Below are positions 1 through 9,847 of a DNA stretch of 64,000 nucleotides, piece by piece. This DNA is from Acidobacteriota bacterium (lineage in GTDB: Bacteria > Acidobacteriota > Blastocatellia > Pyrinomonadales > Pyrinomonadaceae). The notes beneath the pieces were generated by a model. That model saw only the letters and a program-made list of their open reading frames with translations, had not been told where the DNA came from and did no database searches. Both the position numbers and the translations under genes were made by a program. The stretch is taken from positions 620,001-684,000 of the forward strand of contig JADKBM010000016.1 in assembly GCA_016715115.1 (NCBI GenBank). Direction: 5' to 3'. Each line of letters begins with the position of its first letter. Positions within the stretch are counted from its first letter, which is position 1.

Positions 1-575
1 AACCGTTCGCGCTTGCCGCCGTCGAACGTGGCGCAGAAGAAGCCTGGAGTCTCATTGTTTACGATCGAGAGCGCGACGCGCGAAGCGATGTTCGCACCGG
101 TTTCCTTCAAAAGTCGCGGGTTGAAATCGGCAGCGAGTTTGCGAGCGGACTCGTCGCCCGCGCCGTCCGATCTGTTCTTGCCGATAATGTCGAAGGTGTC
201 ATCCGAGAATCGCAGGATCGCCGTCTTGAAATCGGATTCCACAACATCGGCGCCGATCATTCGCTTGACGTTGGCCTTTTCAAAGTCGCTCGGCGGGACA
301 TCCGCCTTGAAACTGCCTTGCCCGACGAAGACCGCGCCTGTGACACGACCGGCGAAAGCCGACGTAAAATAGAAAGTGCCCGTAAACGTCATCACGCCGC
401 GGTCGCGCTGGAGCACGAGATTGCTGACCTCGGCCTTACCGCCGGTCAGATCGAACGCCTTGAGATGTTCGTAGAGTGCTCGCCCGTCCGGATCGGTCGT
501 TTGCGCGAAGATCGATGTCGAAACGAATGCAACAAGCAGGGTCGAGATGAAAAGTCGAAGTGAAACGCGAGTCAT
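1..575 (-). CDS. Exported protein, partial (C-terminus beyond window)
   Basis: The frame is open from an ATG at 573-575 on the minus strand to the window edge with no stop, giving about 191 residues of the N-terminal part. The first 25 residues are a clear signal peptide (MTRVSLRLFISTLLVAFVST, then SIFAQ). The ATG is preceded by AAAGGAG at good spacing, which fixes the start. The mature part (ALYEHLKAFDLTGGKAEVSN onward) alternates strands and loops and resembles the N-terminal beta domain seen ahead of M1-type metallopeptidases in Acidobacteria, but no catalytic motif is inside the window. The function is therefore not assigned; a secreted peptidase is a guess. Confidence 0.75.
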   Translation of the reverse strand, partial: MTRVSLRLFISTLLVAFVSTSIFAQTTDPDGRALYEHLKAFDLTGGKAEVSNLVLQRDRGVMTFTGTFYFTSAFAGRVTGAVFVGQGSFKADVPPSDFEKANVKRMIGADVVESDFKTAILRFSDDTFDIIGKNRSDGAGDESARKLAADFNPRLLKETGANIASRVALSIVNNETPGFFCATFDGGKRER

Positions 576-766
576 TTGGCAGGTCTCCTTTCTCGATTGA
601 GAGATTGGTATTTAACTCAGAATATGCTCGTTTGAGGAATCGGTCAACACGTTTCGGAGGCGAGGAATTCAAGTTGTGGGAACGGGACTTTCCGGGCCGT
701 CCGCCGCCCCGAAACCCTCGCTTAGCCGCAAACTGAGACACGGTCCGCCCACGAAGCGGACGAGCA

Positions 767-2077
767 TCATTTCACTCGCGAGGTCCGGCGTTTCATAAAA
801 TCCATCAGGACGAATTCAGTGAGATTGTTCGGGTTCGCGAAATATGCCTTGCCGCGCGTCATCGACGTCATCTTTTTGACGAATTCGACGAGATGCCAGT
901 CGCTCGCGAGCATAAAGGTGTTGATCATTATCCCCGATTTGCGGCACGCCTGAACTTCCTTGAATGTTTCGGCCATCACGAACGGATCATTGCCCATCGA
1001 GTTTTTATAGAGCATCCGGCCGTCAGTTTCCGAACCCGAACGGCGGCGGAAATCGAGCAACGCGGGATTGTTCTTGTCGAGATAAACGGCCGTCGGCTTG
1101 CCGTCGGTGATCATCACGATCTGCTTCATCTCCTTGCGCTCGGCCGTCAGGATCCGCCGCGCGAGTTTGAGTCCCTCGGCGGTGTTCGTGTGAAACGGGC
1201 CAACCTGCGTCGTCGCGAGTTTTGCGAGCGGCAATTCCTCGGCGCCGTCGTGAAAAAGCACGATCCGCAATGAATCGCCGGCATACTGCGTACGGATCAG
1301 ATGCGCCAGCGCGAGCGCGACCTTTTTGGCCGGCGTGAAGCGGTCCTCGCCGTAAAGGATCATCGAATGAGAGCAGTCGAGCATCACGACCGTCGCGCAC
1401 GACGATCGGTAATCCTGCTGATGAACGTGCAGATCGCGATACTCAAGGTTGAGCGGCACACCGAGTCCTTCGCGCCGGATCGCCGACAGCAGGGTCGCGT
1501 TGACGTCGAGGTTCATCGTGTCGCCAAATTCGTAGGCCTTCGACCCGAGCGACGCTTCGATTCCGGTGTCGAGGTGCGGCGTCTCGTGGCGTCCGACGGT
1601 CGATTTCCCGACCGATCCGAGCAGTTTCTGAAGCGTCTTGTAGCCGAGAAAATCGAGCCCCTTTTCCGTTACCTGAAAGCGCACGTCGCGCGGCGCTTCC
1701 TCGCCGATTCCTCCACCGGCCTGCCCGGCGCGCGGCTCGGCGGATTCCTTGAGATCGAGATAACCTTCTTCGACGAGCCGTTCGATCAGCTGATTGATCA
1801 ATTGCTCGAGCAGCGAACCCCTGAATTTCCCGTCGTTCTCGGCGAGCAACTTTTCAACATCGACCTCGTCGAGGACGCCCTGATCGAGCAAACCCTTGAG
1901 AATCGCCTTCCGCAGCGCATCAAGCGAATCGTCCATCTCGTTGCGCTGCCGCGTCCACCAGTAATCCTCGTTGTAGCCCGAATCGAGCAAGGATTCGGAC
2001 AACGCGTCCATCAACGACCCGAGATCGACGCCAAAAACGTCAAAACCGCTGAATTTGGAATACCGGATGAACTTCAT
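767..2077 (-). CDS. VWA (von Willebrand factor A) domain protein
   Basis: A 436-residue protein with a VWA domain in its C-terminal half. The metal-ion-dependent adhesion site begins with DCSHS at residues 234-238 and is followed by a Thr-containing segment and ITDGKPT, the usual second and third MIDAS elements. The N-terminal 200 residues are acidic and helical, with a winged-helix-like segment ([20 protein letters not shown]). There is no signal peptide or membrane segment, so it is probably cytoplasmic, like the CoxE/ChlD-type VWA proteins that work with MoxR AAA+ ATPases. No ATPase partner is next to it here. The ATG has a weak AAGAAG upstream. Confidence 0.85.
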   Translation of the reverse strand: MKFIRYSKFSGFDVFGVDLGSLMDALSESLLDSGYNEDYWWTRQRNEMDDSLDALRKAILKGLLDQGVLDEVDVEKLLAENDGKFRGSLLEQLINQLIERLVEEGYLDLKESAEPRAGQAGGGIGEEAPRDVRFQVTEKGLDFLGYKTLQKLLGSVGKSTVGRHETPHLDTGIEASLGSKAYEFGDTMNLDVNATLLSAIRREGLGVPLNLEYRDLHVHQQDYRSSCATVVMLDCSHSMILYGEDRFTPAKKVALALAHLIRTQYAGDSLRIVLFHDGAEELPLAKLATTQVGPFHTNTAEGLKLARRILTAERKEMKQIVMITDGKPTAVYLDKNNPALLDFRRRSGSETDGRMLYKNSMGNDPFVMAETFKEVQACRKSGIMINTFMLASDWHLVEFVKKMTSMTRGKAYFANPNNLTEFVLMDFMKRRTSRVK

Positions 2078-2152
2078 CTTCTTAGGATAGAACCAAAACC
2101 CGAAAAGTCAGAATCGATGTCGCGTTCTCTTCCGAGTGCACGTCAATTGACC

Positions 2153-2185
2153 CCGAAGAAAAAGCCGGCCCAAAAGGACCGGCTT
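2153..2185 (-). terminator. Rho-independent terminator of rng
   Basis: A perfect 7-bp stem (AAGCCGG / CCGGCTT, arms 2162-2168 and 2179-2185) with a 10-nt loop. Read on the minus strand it is followed by TTTTTCTTC. It lies about 100 bp past the rng stop codon and before the VWA gene, so it fits termination of rng transcripts. Confidence 0.75.
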
Positions 2186-2205
2186 GCTACCAGACTCCAA
2201 CGGAG

Positions 2206-2288
2206 TCACGCGTTCACGCGTTACTCTTACGGGTCACGCGTGAACGCGTTACTCTTACGGGTCGCGCTTGAACGCGTTACTCTTGCGA
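2206..2288. repeat. 28-bp tandem repeat, about three copies, at the 3' end of rng
   Basis: Three near-identical units containing ACGCGTTACTCTTACGGGTC follow each other with a 28-bp period. The last one ends only a few bases from the rng stop codon. The unit contains ACGCGT and CACGCGTG-like palindromes. The function is unknown. Confidence 0.7.
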
Positions 2289-2289
2289 A

Positions 2290-4905
2290 CTAAACAAACG
2301 CGAAATCGAATTGTTCCTGGTGGACCGTTTTGTCGCTTGTGACGTCGACCGGTCCAAGGTAGGCTTCGATCTCTTCGAGAACTTCCTTCTCCGATCCGCG
2401 GAGCGCTTGGGCGACTTCCGGATTGACGCGGAGTGTCGTTTGCTTGACATCGTCGTTCGTTCTCGACAAACGGCGTGCTTCCTCCAGCAGTTCATAGCAA
2501 ATCGTCGTCGGTGATTTTACCCAGCCCGCGCCCTGACAGTATTCGCACGGTGCGCACATCGTCCGTTCGAGCGACTGTTTGACGCGTTTGCGGGTCATAA
2601 TGATCAGGCCGAAATCGTTGAACGACAGCACCTTCGTCGGCGACTTGTCGCTCTGCAGATGGTCCTGAAGCGCTCCCATCACCTTGTGACGATTACGCCG
2701 GTCTTCCATATCGATCAGATCGAGCACGATGATTCCGCCGAGGTCGCGCAGACGAATCTGGCGCGCGATCTCCTCGACCGCCTCCATATTCGTCTTCGTG
2801 ATCGTGTCCTCGAGCCGCGCGTTGCCCTTGCCGACGAATTTGCCGGTGTTGACGTCGATCGCGACCAGCGCTTCGGTCTGGTTGATAACAAGATAGCCGC
2901 CCGAACGCAGCCATACGCGCGGTTTCAGCGCCTTGTCGATCTCTTCCTGGACTCCGAACGCTTCGAGGATCGGGTCCTCGCGAGTATAGAGTTTGACGCG
3001 GCTCACAAGACGCGGCTGAATGCGGTTGATGAATTCGACGATCCGGAGATATTCCTCTTCCGAATCGACGCGGATCGCGGCAAAGTCGTCAGACAATTGA
3101 TCGCGGAGAAGGCGTTGAATGATATCGAGATCCTGATGAACAAGCGCGGGCGATTTCGCCTTTTCTGCTTGTTTCTTGATGTCGAGCCAGGTGCGCACCA
3201 AGTAACGCGCGTCCTGTTTTAGATCATCATCGGTGATCCCGACGCCAGCCGTGCGAACGATGAAACCTCCCGACGGAACCTGCTCTTCTTTGCGGATCGT
3301 CTGAATCAGCGTTCGAAGCCGAGCGCGCTCGCTCGCCGATTCGATCTTGCGCGAAACGCCCAAGTGCTCGATCGTCGGCATATAAACCAAAAATCTTCCC
3401 GGAAGCGCGATGTGCGAAGTGATGCGCGCTCCCTTTCGGGCAATAGGTTCTTTCGCGATCTGAACCAGAATTTCCTGGCCCTCGCGAAGCAGATCGGTGA
3501 TCGTCGGCTGTTGCCGGTCGCGTCCGCGACCGTCGCGTCCGCCGCGGCTGTCGCGACCTTCCCGATTGTCGCGCCCTTCCCGGCTATCCCGGCGCGCCGG
3601 CTTCTCCGTCGGCACGAAGTCCGCCGCCGCGATCTCGGTCTCAGCCGTTACGACCTCGTTCATTTCGGATCCCTCATAGCGTTCCTGCGGTTGTCCGGTA
3701 CCGCCGACGCCGCCGTTGCGTCCCTGACCGCCGCGCCGTCCGCGTCCCCCGCGTCCACCGCGACGAACCGTCATTTCCTCACGCTCGGCGGATTCCTTGA
3801 CGCTTGCTTCGGCATCCGCGAGTTTTCCTTTCTTGCCTCGTCCGGCCGCCGGTTTCTTGCCCTTTGCAGGCTTTTCGTCCGCGGCCTCAGCGACCGTTTC
3901 GGCGACCGGCGCTTCGGCTTCGGCCGACTTGCCCTTGGAGGCGCCGCCGCGTCGTCCGCGCGACGCTTTCTTCGCCGGTTCGGCCTCGGCCACCGGTTCG
4001 GCTTCAACCGCTTCGACTTCGGCGGGCGCGTTTTCCTTCTTCGCTTTGGCGGCCGGCTTTCCGCGACGCCCCTTAGCCGGTTTTGCCTCGGCGGCCGTTT
4101 CAATTTCGTCGTCATCGGCAATGCGCTCGAATCCGCTCTCTTCTTTCCTGACCGACGCGAGCAACGAGCCTACTTCCACTTCGGAAGCGCCTTCCATTTC
4201 GAACTCGATCGCGCGAACCGTATCGACGATCGATTCCTGACGATACGCGTCCTTGAACATTTCGCCGGTGAATTCGTCATCGACAATGCGCTCAAAATTG
4301 GAATCGCCTGCGTCCTGCATCAGTTCAGGCAAACTTTGACCGGCTTCGGTTGCTTCCTGCATCCGTTTTTCACGTTTGCGGTCGCGCCGATTGCGTCGTT
4401 GCTTCGGTCGCCCGTCGGCCTGCTCGTCATCGTCCTGGTCGGCCGCAACGGTTTCAACTTCCCTGCTGTCAACGATGCGGTCAAAAATCGGCTCGTCATC
4501 CAAAATTTCGATGTCGCCGGTCTCAGCCATCGGCTCGACGATCTCCTGAACCGATTCCATCTCCTTCTCGCGCTCGATGCGTGCGCGCTCGATGCGGTCA
4601 TTCGCTTCGCGACGCGCATCTTCGGGCGAACCCTTCTTGCCCTTTTCCATTATGATCCGTTCGATCTCTTCTTCTTCGTCGAAAAAGTCCGAAACGTAAA
4701 GGAATGCGTCGCGCTCGAGACCGATCTCGACGAATGCCGACTGCATTCCGGGCAAAACGCGCTGTACGCGTCCTTTGTAGATGTTTCCGACAACGCCGGA
4801 ATTCTCTTCGCCGCGCTCGATGTAAAATTCAGTGACTTTACCGTTATCGAGAATCGCGATCTTTTTTTCGCGTCCATTGACGCTGATGATCATTTCTTTG
4901 GCCAT
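2290..4905 (-). CDS. rng: Ribonuclease E/G family endoribonuclease
   Basis: An 871-residue Rne/Rng-type RNase for RNA processing and turnover. The first half of an S1 domain (residues about 35-75, NIYKGRVQRVLPGMQSAFVE) is followed by a very long, charged, low-complexity insert (about 90-460, rich in Glu, Ala, Lys and Arg-Gly), after which the catalytic part resumes. The Mg-binding aspartates of E. coli RNase E (D303, D346) correspond to D684 in AIDVNTG and D729 in IIVLDLIDM. A cysteine cluster at 784-790 (CAPCEYC) matches the Zn-link. There is no long C-terminal degradosome scaffold; the disordered material sits inside the N-terminal region instead. Start ATG follows a modest purine tract. 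Confidence 0.93.
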   Translation of the reverse strand: MAKEMIISVNGREKKIAILDNGKVTEFYIERGEENSGVVGNIYKGRVQRVLPGMQSAFVEIGLERDAFLYVSDFFDEEEEIERIIMEKGKKGSPEDARREANDRIERARIEREKEMESVQEIVEPMAETGDIEILDDEPIFDRIVDSREVETVAADQDDDEQADGRPKQRRNRRDRKREKRMQEATEAGQSLPELMQDAGDSNFERIVDDEFTGEMFKDAYRQESIVDTVRAIEFEMEGASEVEVGSLLASVRKEESGFERIADDDEIETAAEAKPAKGRRGKPAAKAKKENAPAEVEAVEAEPVAEAEPAKKASRGRRGGASKGKSAEAEAPVAETVAEAADEKPAKGKKPAAGRGKKGKLADAEASVKESAEREEMTVRRGGRGGRGRRGGQGRNGGVGGTGQPQERYEGSEMNEVVTAETEIAAADFVPTEKPARRDSREGRDNREGRDSRGGRDGRGRDRQQPTITDLLREGQEILVQIAKEPIARKGARITSHIALPGRFLVYMPTIEHLGVSRKIESASERARLRTLIQTIRKEEQVPSGGFIVRTAGVGITDDDLKQDARYLVRTWLDIKKQAEKAKSPALVHQDLDIIQRLLRDQLSDDFAAIRVDSEEEYLRIVEFINRIQPRLVSRVKLYTREDPILEAFGVQEEIDKALKPRVWLRSGGYLVINQTEALVAIDVNTGKFVGKGNARLEDTITKTNMEAVEEIARQIRLRDLGGIIVLDLIDMEDRRNRHKVMGALQDHLQSDKSPTKVLSFNDFGLIIMTRKRVKQSLERTMCAPCEYCQGAGWVKSPTTICYELLEEARRLSRTNDDVKQTTLRVNPEVAQALRGSEKEVLEEIEAYLGPVDVTSDKTVHQEQFDFAFV

Positions 4906-5305
4906 AATTCCTCACAATTTGGGATTGATGCCGGAAGTTCGAACGGAAGGAAAGCGGACAGTCGTCGACCCGTGACGCTAAGATCAGCATCCCGGGATTC
5001 GATTAGTTTTCGATTGTTTTTCGGATGATCGAAGATCGTCCAAAACAAAGAAATTTGAGTTTTTCACGAAGGAAACTTTTACGTGAAAGCCGATAACGAT
5101 TTCGTTTTCGCTTTCAGGCCGGGAGCAAAATATTTCGAAGATGCTCAACCCGCCGAATTCTGTAAAACCAACAAACTGTATTCAATCCTTTTGTTTGCTT
5201 CGATTTAGCGATCGTTGACCGCAAGACGTCCGGCAAACTGACGTTAGTATAAACAAATTTCGCGGATTGGTAAATCGAAACTTCGGAGAATCGTCCGATT
5301 TGTTT
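4906..5305. other. Intergenic region between divergent rng and kdpD-like genes
   Basis: About 400 bp between two divergent genes, AT-richer than the surroundings, so it should hold both promoters. An 8-bp hairpin (GGATGATC-gaa-GATCGTCC, with one G-T pair) lies at 5023-5041. I see no ORF or RNA gene in it. Confidence 0.5.
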
Positions 5306-6481
5306 ATGGACGCGACAAAAACTAAAATGAACAGGCTGCCTGAAATGAGTGTTTTTGGAACCAGATCCCGGACGCGTTTTGTGGTCCCGTTGCTGCTGAT
5401 CCTCGGACTGACACTGTCGCTCCGCCCGGTCAACGCGCAGATCGGCCCGACCACCGTCGCTCTCGTCTTTCTCTTGGTCGTCCTTTTTACCGCGACCTTT
5501 TTTGGGCGCAATCCGGCGCTGTTGGCATCATTCGCGGCAATGCTGTCTTACAACTATTTCTTTCTTCCACCGTTTCTGACTTGGCATGTCGCGGATACGA
5601 GCAATCTCGTCGCTTGGGCGACGTTCACGCTGACCGCGATGATTGCCGGCGAGCTCTCGGCCTATGCGCGTCGCAGGGCGGACGAGGCCGAGCGCGGAAA
5701 GGTCGAGATCGAGCGACTTTATGGCGAACTCCGGACGGCGTTCGAAAAAGCGAGCCACGCCGAGGCTCTGCGGCAAAGCGAGCAGCTTAAAAGCTCGCTT
5801 CTCGATGCCGTGACGCACGACCTGCGAACGCCTTTGACGTCGATCAAAGCTTCGATCACGACATTGCTCGACGACCGCCGCAGCCGAATTCTGGACAACG
5901 AAGGCCGCAAGGAATTCCTTGAGATCATCGATGAAGAGACCGACCGACTTAACGAATTCATTGAAGGCATCGTCGGAATCGCCAAGATCGAGGCAAATGC
6001 GATGCACCTCCGGAAAACGCCGAGTTCGGCCGAAGAGATCCTCGGCCACGCGGCGAATCGGGCTCGCGGACGTCTCGAAGAATACGATTTTCGCATCGAA
6101 CTCGAGGCCGATCTCCCGCCCGTCAACGTCGACGCGCACTCGATGACGGAGGTCGCTTACACATTGCTCGACAACGCGATGAATTACTCGCCGAAGGGTT
6201 CAAAGATACGCGCCGCGGCGCGCATGTCCAACGGCGCGGTAGAGTTTTCGGTCGAAGACCAGGGCCGCGGGGTCGCCCCGGAATTGCGCGAAAAGATCTT
6301 CGGCAAGTTCTTCCGGATCGAAACACACGATGTCCATACGACCGGGAGCGGCCTCGGACTCGGACTTGCGATCGCCCGCGGGATCGTCGAATCGCAGGGC
6401 GGAACGATACGGGTAGAGGACGGTGCGAACGAGTTTACGACGAGGTTCGTCTTTGAAGTTCCGGTCGATGCAAGAATATGA
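5306..6481 (+). CDS. KdpD-like sensor histidine kinase (C-terminal type, no KdpD N-domain)
   Basis: About 391 residues. A DUF4118-type block of four membrane helices (residues about 20-115) carries the KdpD-like segment YNYFFLPP, followed by a coiled linker and a histidine-kinase core. The H-box is VTHDLRTPLTSIKAS, the N-box LLDNAMNYSPKGS, and the G-boxes EDQGRGV and GSGLGLGLAIA. The N-terminal KdpD sensor and UspA domains of E. coli KdpD are absent. The stop overlaps the start of the response regulator (ATGA), so the two are translated together. The start is uncertain: a TTG at 5267 and ATGs at 5306, 5327 and 5345 are in frame and none has a strong Shine-Dalgarno. Confidence 0.92.
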   Translation: MDATKTKMNRLPEMSVFGTRSRTRFVVPLLLILGLTLSLRPVNAQIGPTTVALVFLLVVLFTATFFGRNPALLASFAAMLSYNYFFLPPFLTWHVADTSNLVAWATFTLTAMIAGELSAYARRRADEAERGKVEIERLYGELRTAFEKASHAEALRQSEQLKSSLLDAVTHDLRTPLTSIKASITTLLDDRRSRILDNEGRKEFLEIIDEETDRLNEFIEGIVGIAKIEANAMHLRKTPSSAEEILGHAANRARGRLEEYDFRIELEADLPPVNVDAHSMTEVAYTLLDNAMNYSPKGSKIRAAARMSNGAVEFSVEDQGRGVAPELREKIFGKFFRIETHDVHTTGSGLGLGLAIARGIVESQGGTIRVEDGANEFTTRFVFEVPVDARI

Positions 6482-7173
6482 GCGAAGCCCGAAAGATCCT
6501 CGTCGTCGATGACGAATTTCAGATCACGCGCGTGTTGAAGAGAATTCTGCAGGCGCACCGCTACGATGTCCGCGTCGCTTCTGACGGCGAGTCGGCGCTC
6601 GACCTTTTTGCCGACTTCCGACCGGATCTTGTGATCACCGATCTGTCGATGCCGGTAATGGACGGCCTCCGTCTCTGCCGTGAGATCCGTCGAAGTTCGA
6701 AGGTTCCGGTCATCGTCCTTTCGGTCCGCGGCGAGGAGCGGATCAAGGTCGAAGCGCTTGACGCCGGCGCGGACGACTACATTACCAAACCCTTCGGGAC
6801 CGAAGAGCTTCTCGCGCGGGTCCGGGCCGCGCTCCGCCGCGCGCCGGACGAGAGTGACGAGCAGAGCACGATCGAGGTTGGCGACTTCGCGGTCGACCTC
6901 ACCGGTTACCGCGCCTTCGTCCGGGGCGAAGAGATTCATCTCACGCCAAAGGAGTTCGAACTTTTGAGTTTCCTCGTTCGCAACGACGGCAAAATACTAA
7001 CGCACCGCGCGATTCTGGTCGCCGTCTGGGGAGCGAATTCAGCTGAACAGCCGGAGTATCTGCGTGTCTTTCTCGGCAACCTGCGGAAAAAGATCGAGCC
7101 GAATCCAGCAAAACCGCAATACATCATCACCGAACCGTGGGTCGGCTATCGGTTTATGCCCAACGGCAAATAA
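6478..7173 (+). CDS. KdpE-like response regulator, OmpR/PhoB family
   Basis: A 231-residue protein with a receiver domain (1-120: DDE acid pocket, phospho-acceptor Asp in VITDLSMPVMDG, conserved Lys in DYITKPFGTEELLAR) and a C-terminal winged-helix DNA-binding domain (about 130-228, LTPKEFELLSFLVRNDGKIL). The receiver is very close to KdpE in VPVIVLSVR and ALDAGADDYITKPFG. It overlaps the kinase gene by 4 bp and is its cognate regulator. No kdpFABC genes follow; a permease does, so the regulon probably includes that permease (inference). Confidence 0.94.
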   Translation: MSEARKILVVDDEFQITRVLKRILQAHRYDVRVASDGESALDLFADFRPDLVITDLSMPVMDGLRLCREIRRSSKVPVIVLSVRGEERIKVEALDAGADDYITKPFGTEELLARVRAALRRAPDESDEQSTIEVGDFAVDLTGYRAFVRGEEIHLTPKEFELLSFLVRNDGKILTHRAILVAVWGANSAEQPEYLRVFLGNLRKKIEPNPAKPQYIITEPWVGYRFMPNGK

Positions 7174-7175
7174 GA

Positions 7176-7475
7176 CATTCGATTTTGGATTTTGGATTTT
7201 GGATTCCAAGATTAAGATTGAGATTCGAAGATTCCGAATTCCAAATTCCAAATTCCAAATTCCAGATCTGGGATCTTCGAAATCTTCGAATTCTGGAATC
7301 CTGGAATCCCGGGATCCCGGAATTCTGGAATTCTGGAATCCTGGAATCCTGGAATCCTGGAATCTGGAATCTGGAATCAATTTGGAATCTGGAATCTGGA
7401 ATCCCGGAATCCGGAATCTTGGAATCTGGAATCCGGAATCTTGGAATCCGGAATCTTGGAATCCGGAATACCTCG
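7176..7475. repeat. GGAATC/GATTCC satellite island with orientation switch
   Basis: Starts with tandem GATTTTG units, passes through AATTCCAAATTCC units, and from about 7280 becomes tandem GGAATC units (GGAATCCT, GGAATCTT, GGAATCCC) up to 7475. The first half is roughly the reverse complement of the second, so the island can fold back on itself around 7265-7295. It fills the space between the response regulator and a small membrane protein. The open frames across it are repeat artefacts. Confidence 0.85.
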
Positions 7476-7550
7476 CCCGTTCGCTTTCTTTACGAACTTT
7501 TTATAACTTCTTTAGCCGCCCTTTACGGTTTGTTTCGTACGATTGTCTTA

Positions 7551-7814
7551 ATGGCTGAAGCAATCGACAAAATAAACACTGACGCCGAAACAACCGGCTC
7601 CAACGCAGAGAAGCGCGTTTTGGTCTATCGAACATTGGCGACCGTCTTTATGAGTCTCGGATTCTTATGTCCGCTGATTGGCCTCATTCTCTTTCTAATA
7701 CATTCGCTGGTCACCGACGATCACGCGTTGAACGGAGTCGGCAGCGGACTCCTCGTCGCGTCGATACCGTTGCTTCTGATCGGCTCGCACTTGCTCGATA
7801 AGGCGGCTCTGTAG
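7551..7814 (+). CDS. Small two-helix membrane protein
   Basis: An 87-residue protein starting at the ATG at 7551 ([20 protein letters not shown]). After a polar N-terminus come two hydrophobic segments (about 28-50, [20 protein letters not shown], and 62-80, [17 protein letters not shown]). I do not recognise a family. It lies 13 bp before the permease gene, so it may be co-transcribed and could be a small accessory subunit. The longer frame that opens upstream at 7137 runs through the repeat island and is not a believable N-terminus. Confidence 0.7.
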   Translation: MAEAIDKINTDAETTGSNAEKRVLVYRTLATVFMSLGFLCPLIGLILFLIHSLVTDDHALNGVGSGLLVASIPLLLIGSHLLDKAAL

Positions 7815-7827
7815 AACCCGGAAACAA

Positions 7828-9843
7828 ATGCAATCCCTTAAACGAACCTCAAGGAACCGTTTCAAACGCTGGCTGTTTGACGGCGTCGAAGAAATCGAGG
7901 GCCCGCACGAAAAAGAGGGCCACCACCAACAGCATTCGTGGTGGAAAGTGATGTGCTTGACGGGCGTCGACTACTTCTCAACGCTCGGTTACCAACCCGG
8001 AATCGCCTTCATCGCGGCGGGCGCGTTGTCGCCGATCGCGACGATGATCCTGGTTCTGCTTACCCTCTTCGGCGCGCTTCCCATTTACAGCCGAGTCGCC
8101 AAGGAAAGTCCGCACGGCGAGGGCTCGATCGCGATGCTCGAACAACTCTTGTCGCGTTGGAAGGGAAAACTCTTCGTTTTGGTTCTTCTCGGATTCGTCG
8201 CGACGGACTTCGTTATCACGATCACGCTGTCCGCGGCCGACGCGACGGCTCATATCCTTGAAAATCCATTTGTTCAAGGCCAACTCCACATTCTCGAACA
8301 CCCGGTGTGGCTGACTCTCGTCCTAATCGCGGTTCTGGGCGCGGTCTTCCTACGGGGATTCCACGAAGCTATCGGAATCGCCGTCATACTCGTCGCGGTC
8401 TATCTGTTTCTCAATCTTATCGTCGTCGGAGTCGGCTGGTACGAACTTCTCACACATCCGGAACTTCTCGGAAATTGGAAAGAGGCCTTGTTCAGCTATC
8501 GCGGCGCCGGAGGAAACGTCTTTCTTCTCATCGGTTTCGCTCTGCTTGTCTTTCCAAAACTCGCACTCGGTCTCTCGGGATTTGAAACGGGCGTCGCCGT
8601 GATGCCGTTGGTCAAGCGTGAGAACCGGATCGGAAACACCCGCAAACTGCTCGCGACCGCAGCTCTGATTATGAGTTTTATGCTGATTGCGAGCAGTTTC
8701 GTGACGAGCGTTTTGATTCCGGCACGGGAGTTTTGCCCGCAGGTGTCGTGCGACGATACGAGTCGCATCCACGAACTCGAAAACCTTCCCGCGTGCGCCT
8801 GCGGACTCGAAAAGGGCAAAGCGAACGGCCGCGCGCTCGCATACATCGCCCACGATAAGTTCGGCGAGATATTCTCGCCGACGATCGGCAACGTTTTCGG
8901 CACGATCTACGACATTTCGACGATCCTGATCCTTTGGTTCGCCGGCGCTTCGGCAATGGCCGGTCTGCTCAATATCGTTCCGCGCTATCTACCGCGATAC
9001 GGAATGGCACCCGAATGGGCCCGCGCGACACGCCCGTTGACGGTCGTCTTCACGGTACTTTGCTTCGGCGTGACGATCCTTTTTCAAGCGGACGTCGACG
9101 CCCAGGGCGGCGCCTACGCAACCGGCGTTTTGGTCCTGATGTCGTCAGCGGCCGTCGCCGTGACGATCTCCGCCTGGAACCGCAAGAGCGGCTGGAAATG
9201 GGCCTTTGCGACAATCTCCACCGTTTTTGTTTACACGACGATCACGAATATCATCGAACGCCCGGACGGCATCAAGATCGCATCGTTCTTCATCTTCGCG
9301 ATCATCGCGTCTTCGTTCATTTCGCGCGCGTTGCGTTCGACAGAGATACGTGTCGACCATATCGAATTTGATGAAAAAGCCACGGAGTTCCTCAACGAGC
9401 TGAAGGATGAGGAGATACGGATTGTCACCAACCGGCGTGAGAAGGGAGACGTCGCGGAATATCGATTCAAGGAACACGAAAAACGCATCGACAACCATAT
9501 TCCGTCGACCGATCCGGTTGTCTTTTACGAGATCGAGACCGGCGATGCGTCCGAATTCAAGGGCAAACTGAAGATTCGCGGCTTCGACATCGACGGTTAC
9601 AAGGTGCTGAGAACCCAGGCCCCGGCCGTCCCGAACGCGATCGCGGCGCTGCTGATGCATCTTCGCGACGAGACCGGAAAGATCCCGCACGTTTATTTCG
9701 GCTGGAGCGAGGGCAATCCGATTATGTACCTGATACGCTTTGTGCTCTTCGGTGAGGGCGACACCGCTCCGGTCACCCGCGAGATCCTCCGCCAAGCCGA
9801 GTCGGATCCCGAACTCCGCCCGAGCGTCCACGTTGGAGGTTGA
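7828..9843 (+). CDS. APC-superfamily permease with cytosolic C-terminal domain (possible K+ or amino-acid transporter)
   Basis: A 671-residue protein with about 12 membrane helices between residues 35 and 500 and a soluble C-terminal part (about 505-671). The first helix carries [19 protein letters not shown], the APC-type helix-breaking start. The size and layout (APC core plus about 170-residue cytosolic domain) resemble the KimA/KUP-like K+ importers as well as amino-acid permeases. A KdpD/KdpE-like pair directly upstream favours a potassium link, but that is context only. A hydrophilic loop with Cys residues ([19 protein letters not shown]; about 300-330) is unusual for the family and may be external. 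Confidence 0.85.
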   Translation: MQSLKRTSRNRFKRWLFDGVEEIEGPHEKEGHHQQHSWWKVMCLTGVDYFSTLGYQPGIAFIAAGALSPIATMILVLLTLFGALPIYSRVAKESPHGEGSIAMLEQLLSRWKGKLFVLVLLGFVATDFVITITLSAADATAHILENPFVQGQLHILEHPVWLTLVLIAVLGAVFLRGFHEAIGIAVILVAVYLFLNLIVVGVGWYELLTHPELLGNWKEALFSYRGAGGNVFLLIGFALLVFPKLALGLSGFETGVAVMPLVKRENRIGNTRKLLATAALIMSFMLIASSFVTSVLIPAREFCPQVSCDDTSRIHELENLPACACGLEKGKANGRALAYIAHDKFGEIFSPTIGNVFGTIYDISTILILWFAGASAMAGLLNIVPRYLPRYGMAPEWARATRPLTVVFTVLCFGVTILFQADVDAQGGAYATGVLVLMSSAAVAVTISAWNRKSGWKWAFATISTVFVYTTITNIIERPDGIKIASFFIFAIIASSFISRALRSTEIRVDHIEFDEKATEFLNELKDEEIRIVTNRREKGDVAEYRFKEHEKRIDNHIPSTDPVVFYEIETGDASEFKGKLKIRGFDIDGYKVLRTQAPAVPNAIAALLMHLRDETGKIPHVYFGWSEGNPIMYLIRFVLFGEGDTAPVTREILRQAESDPELRPSVHVGG

Positions 9844-9847
9844 GGTT

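Noticed and set aside
1301..2293. 330-residue open frame opposite the VWA gene
   Set aside because: Antisense shadow; crosses the terminator and tandem repeat.
3364..5028. Long 554-residue open frame opposite rng
   Set aside because: It is antisense to the clearly coding rng gene; its composition (runs of Ala, Arg, Phe) is what the complement of Glu/Ala/Lys codons gives. No domain is recognisable.
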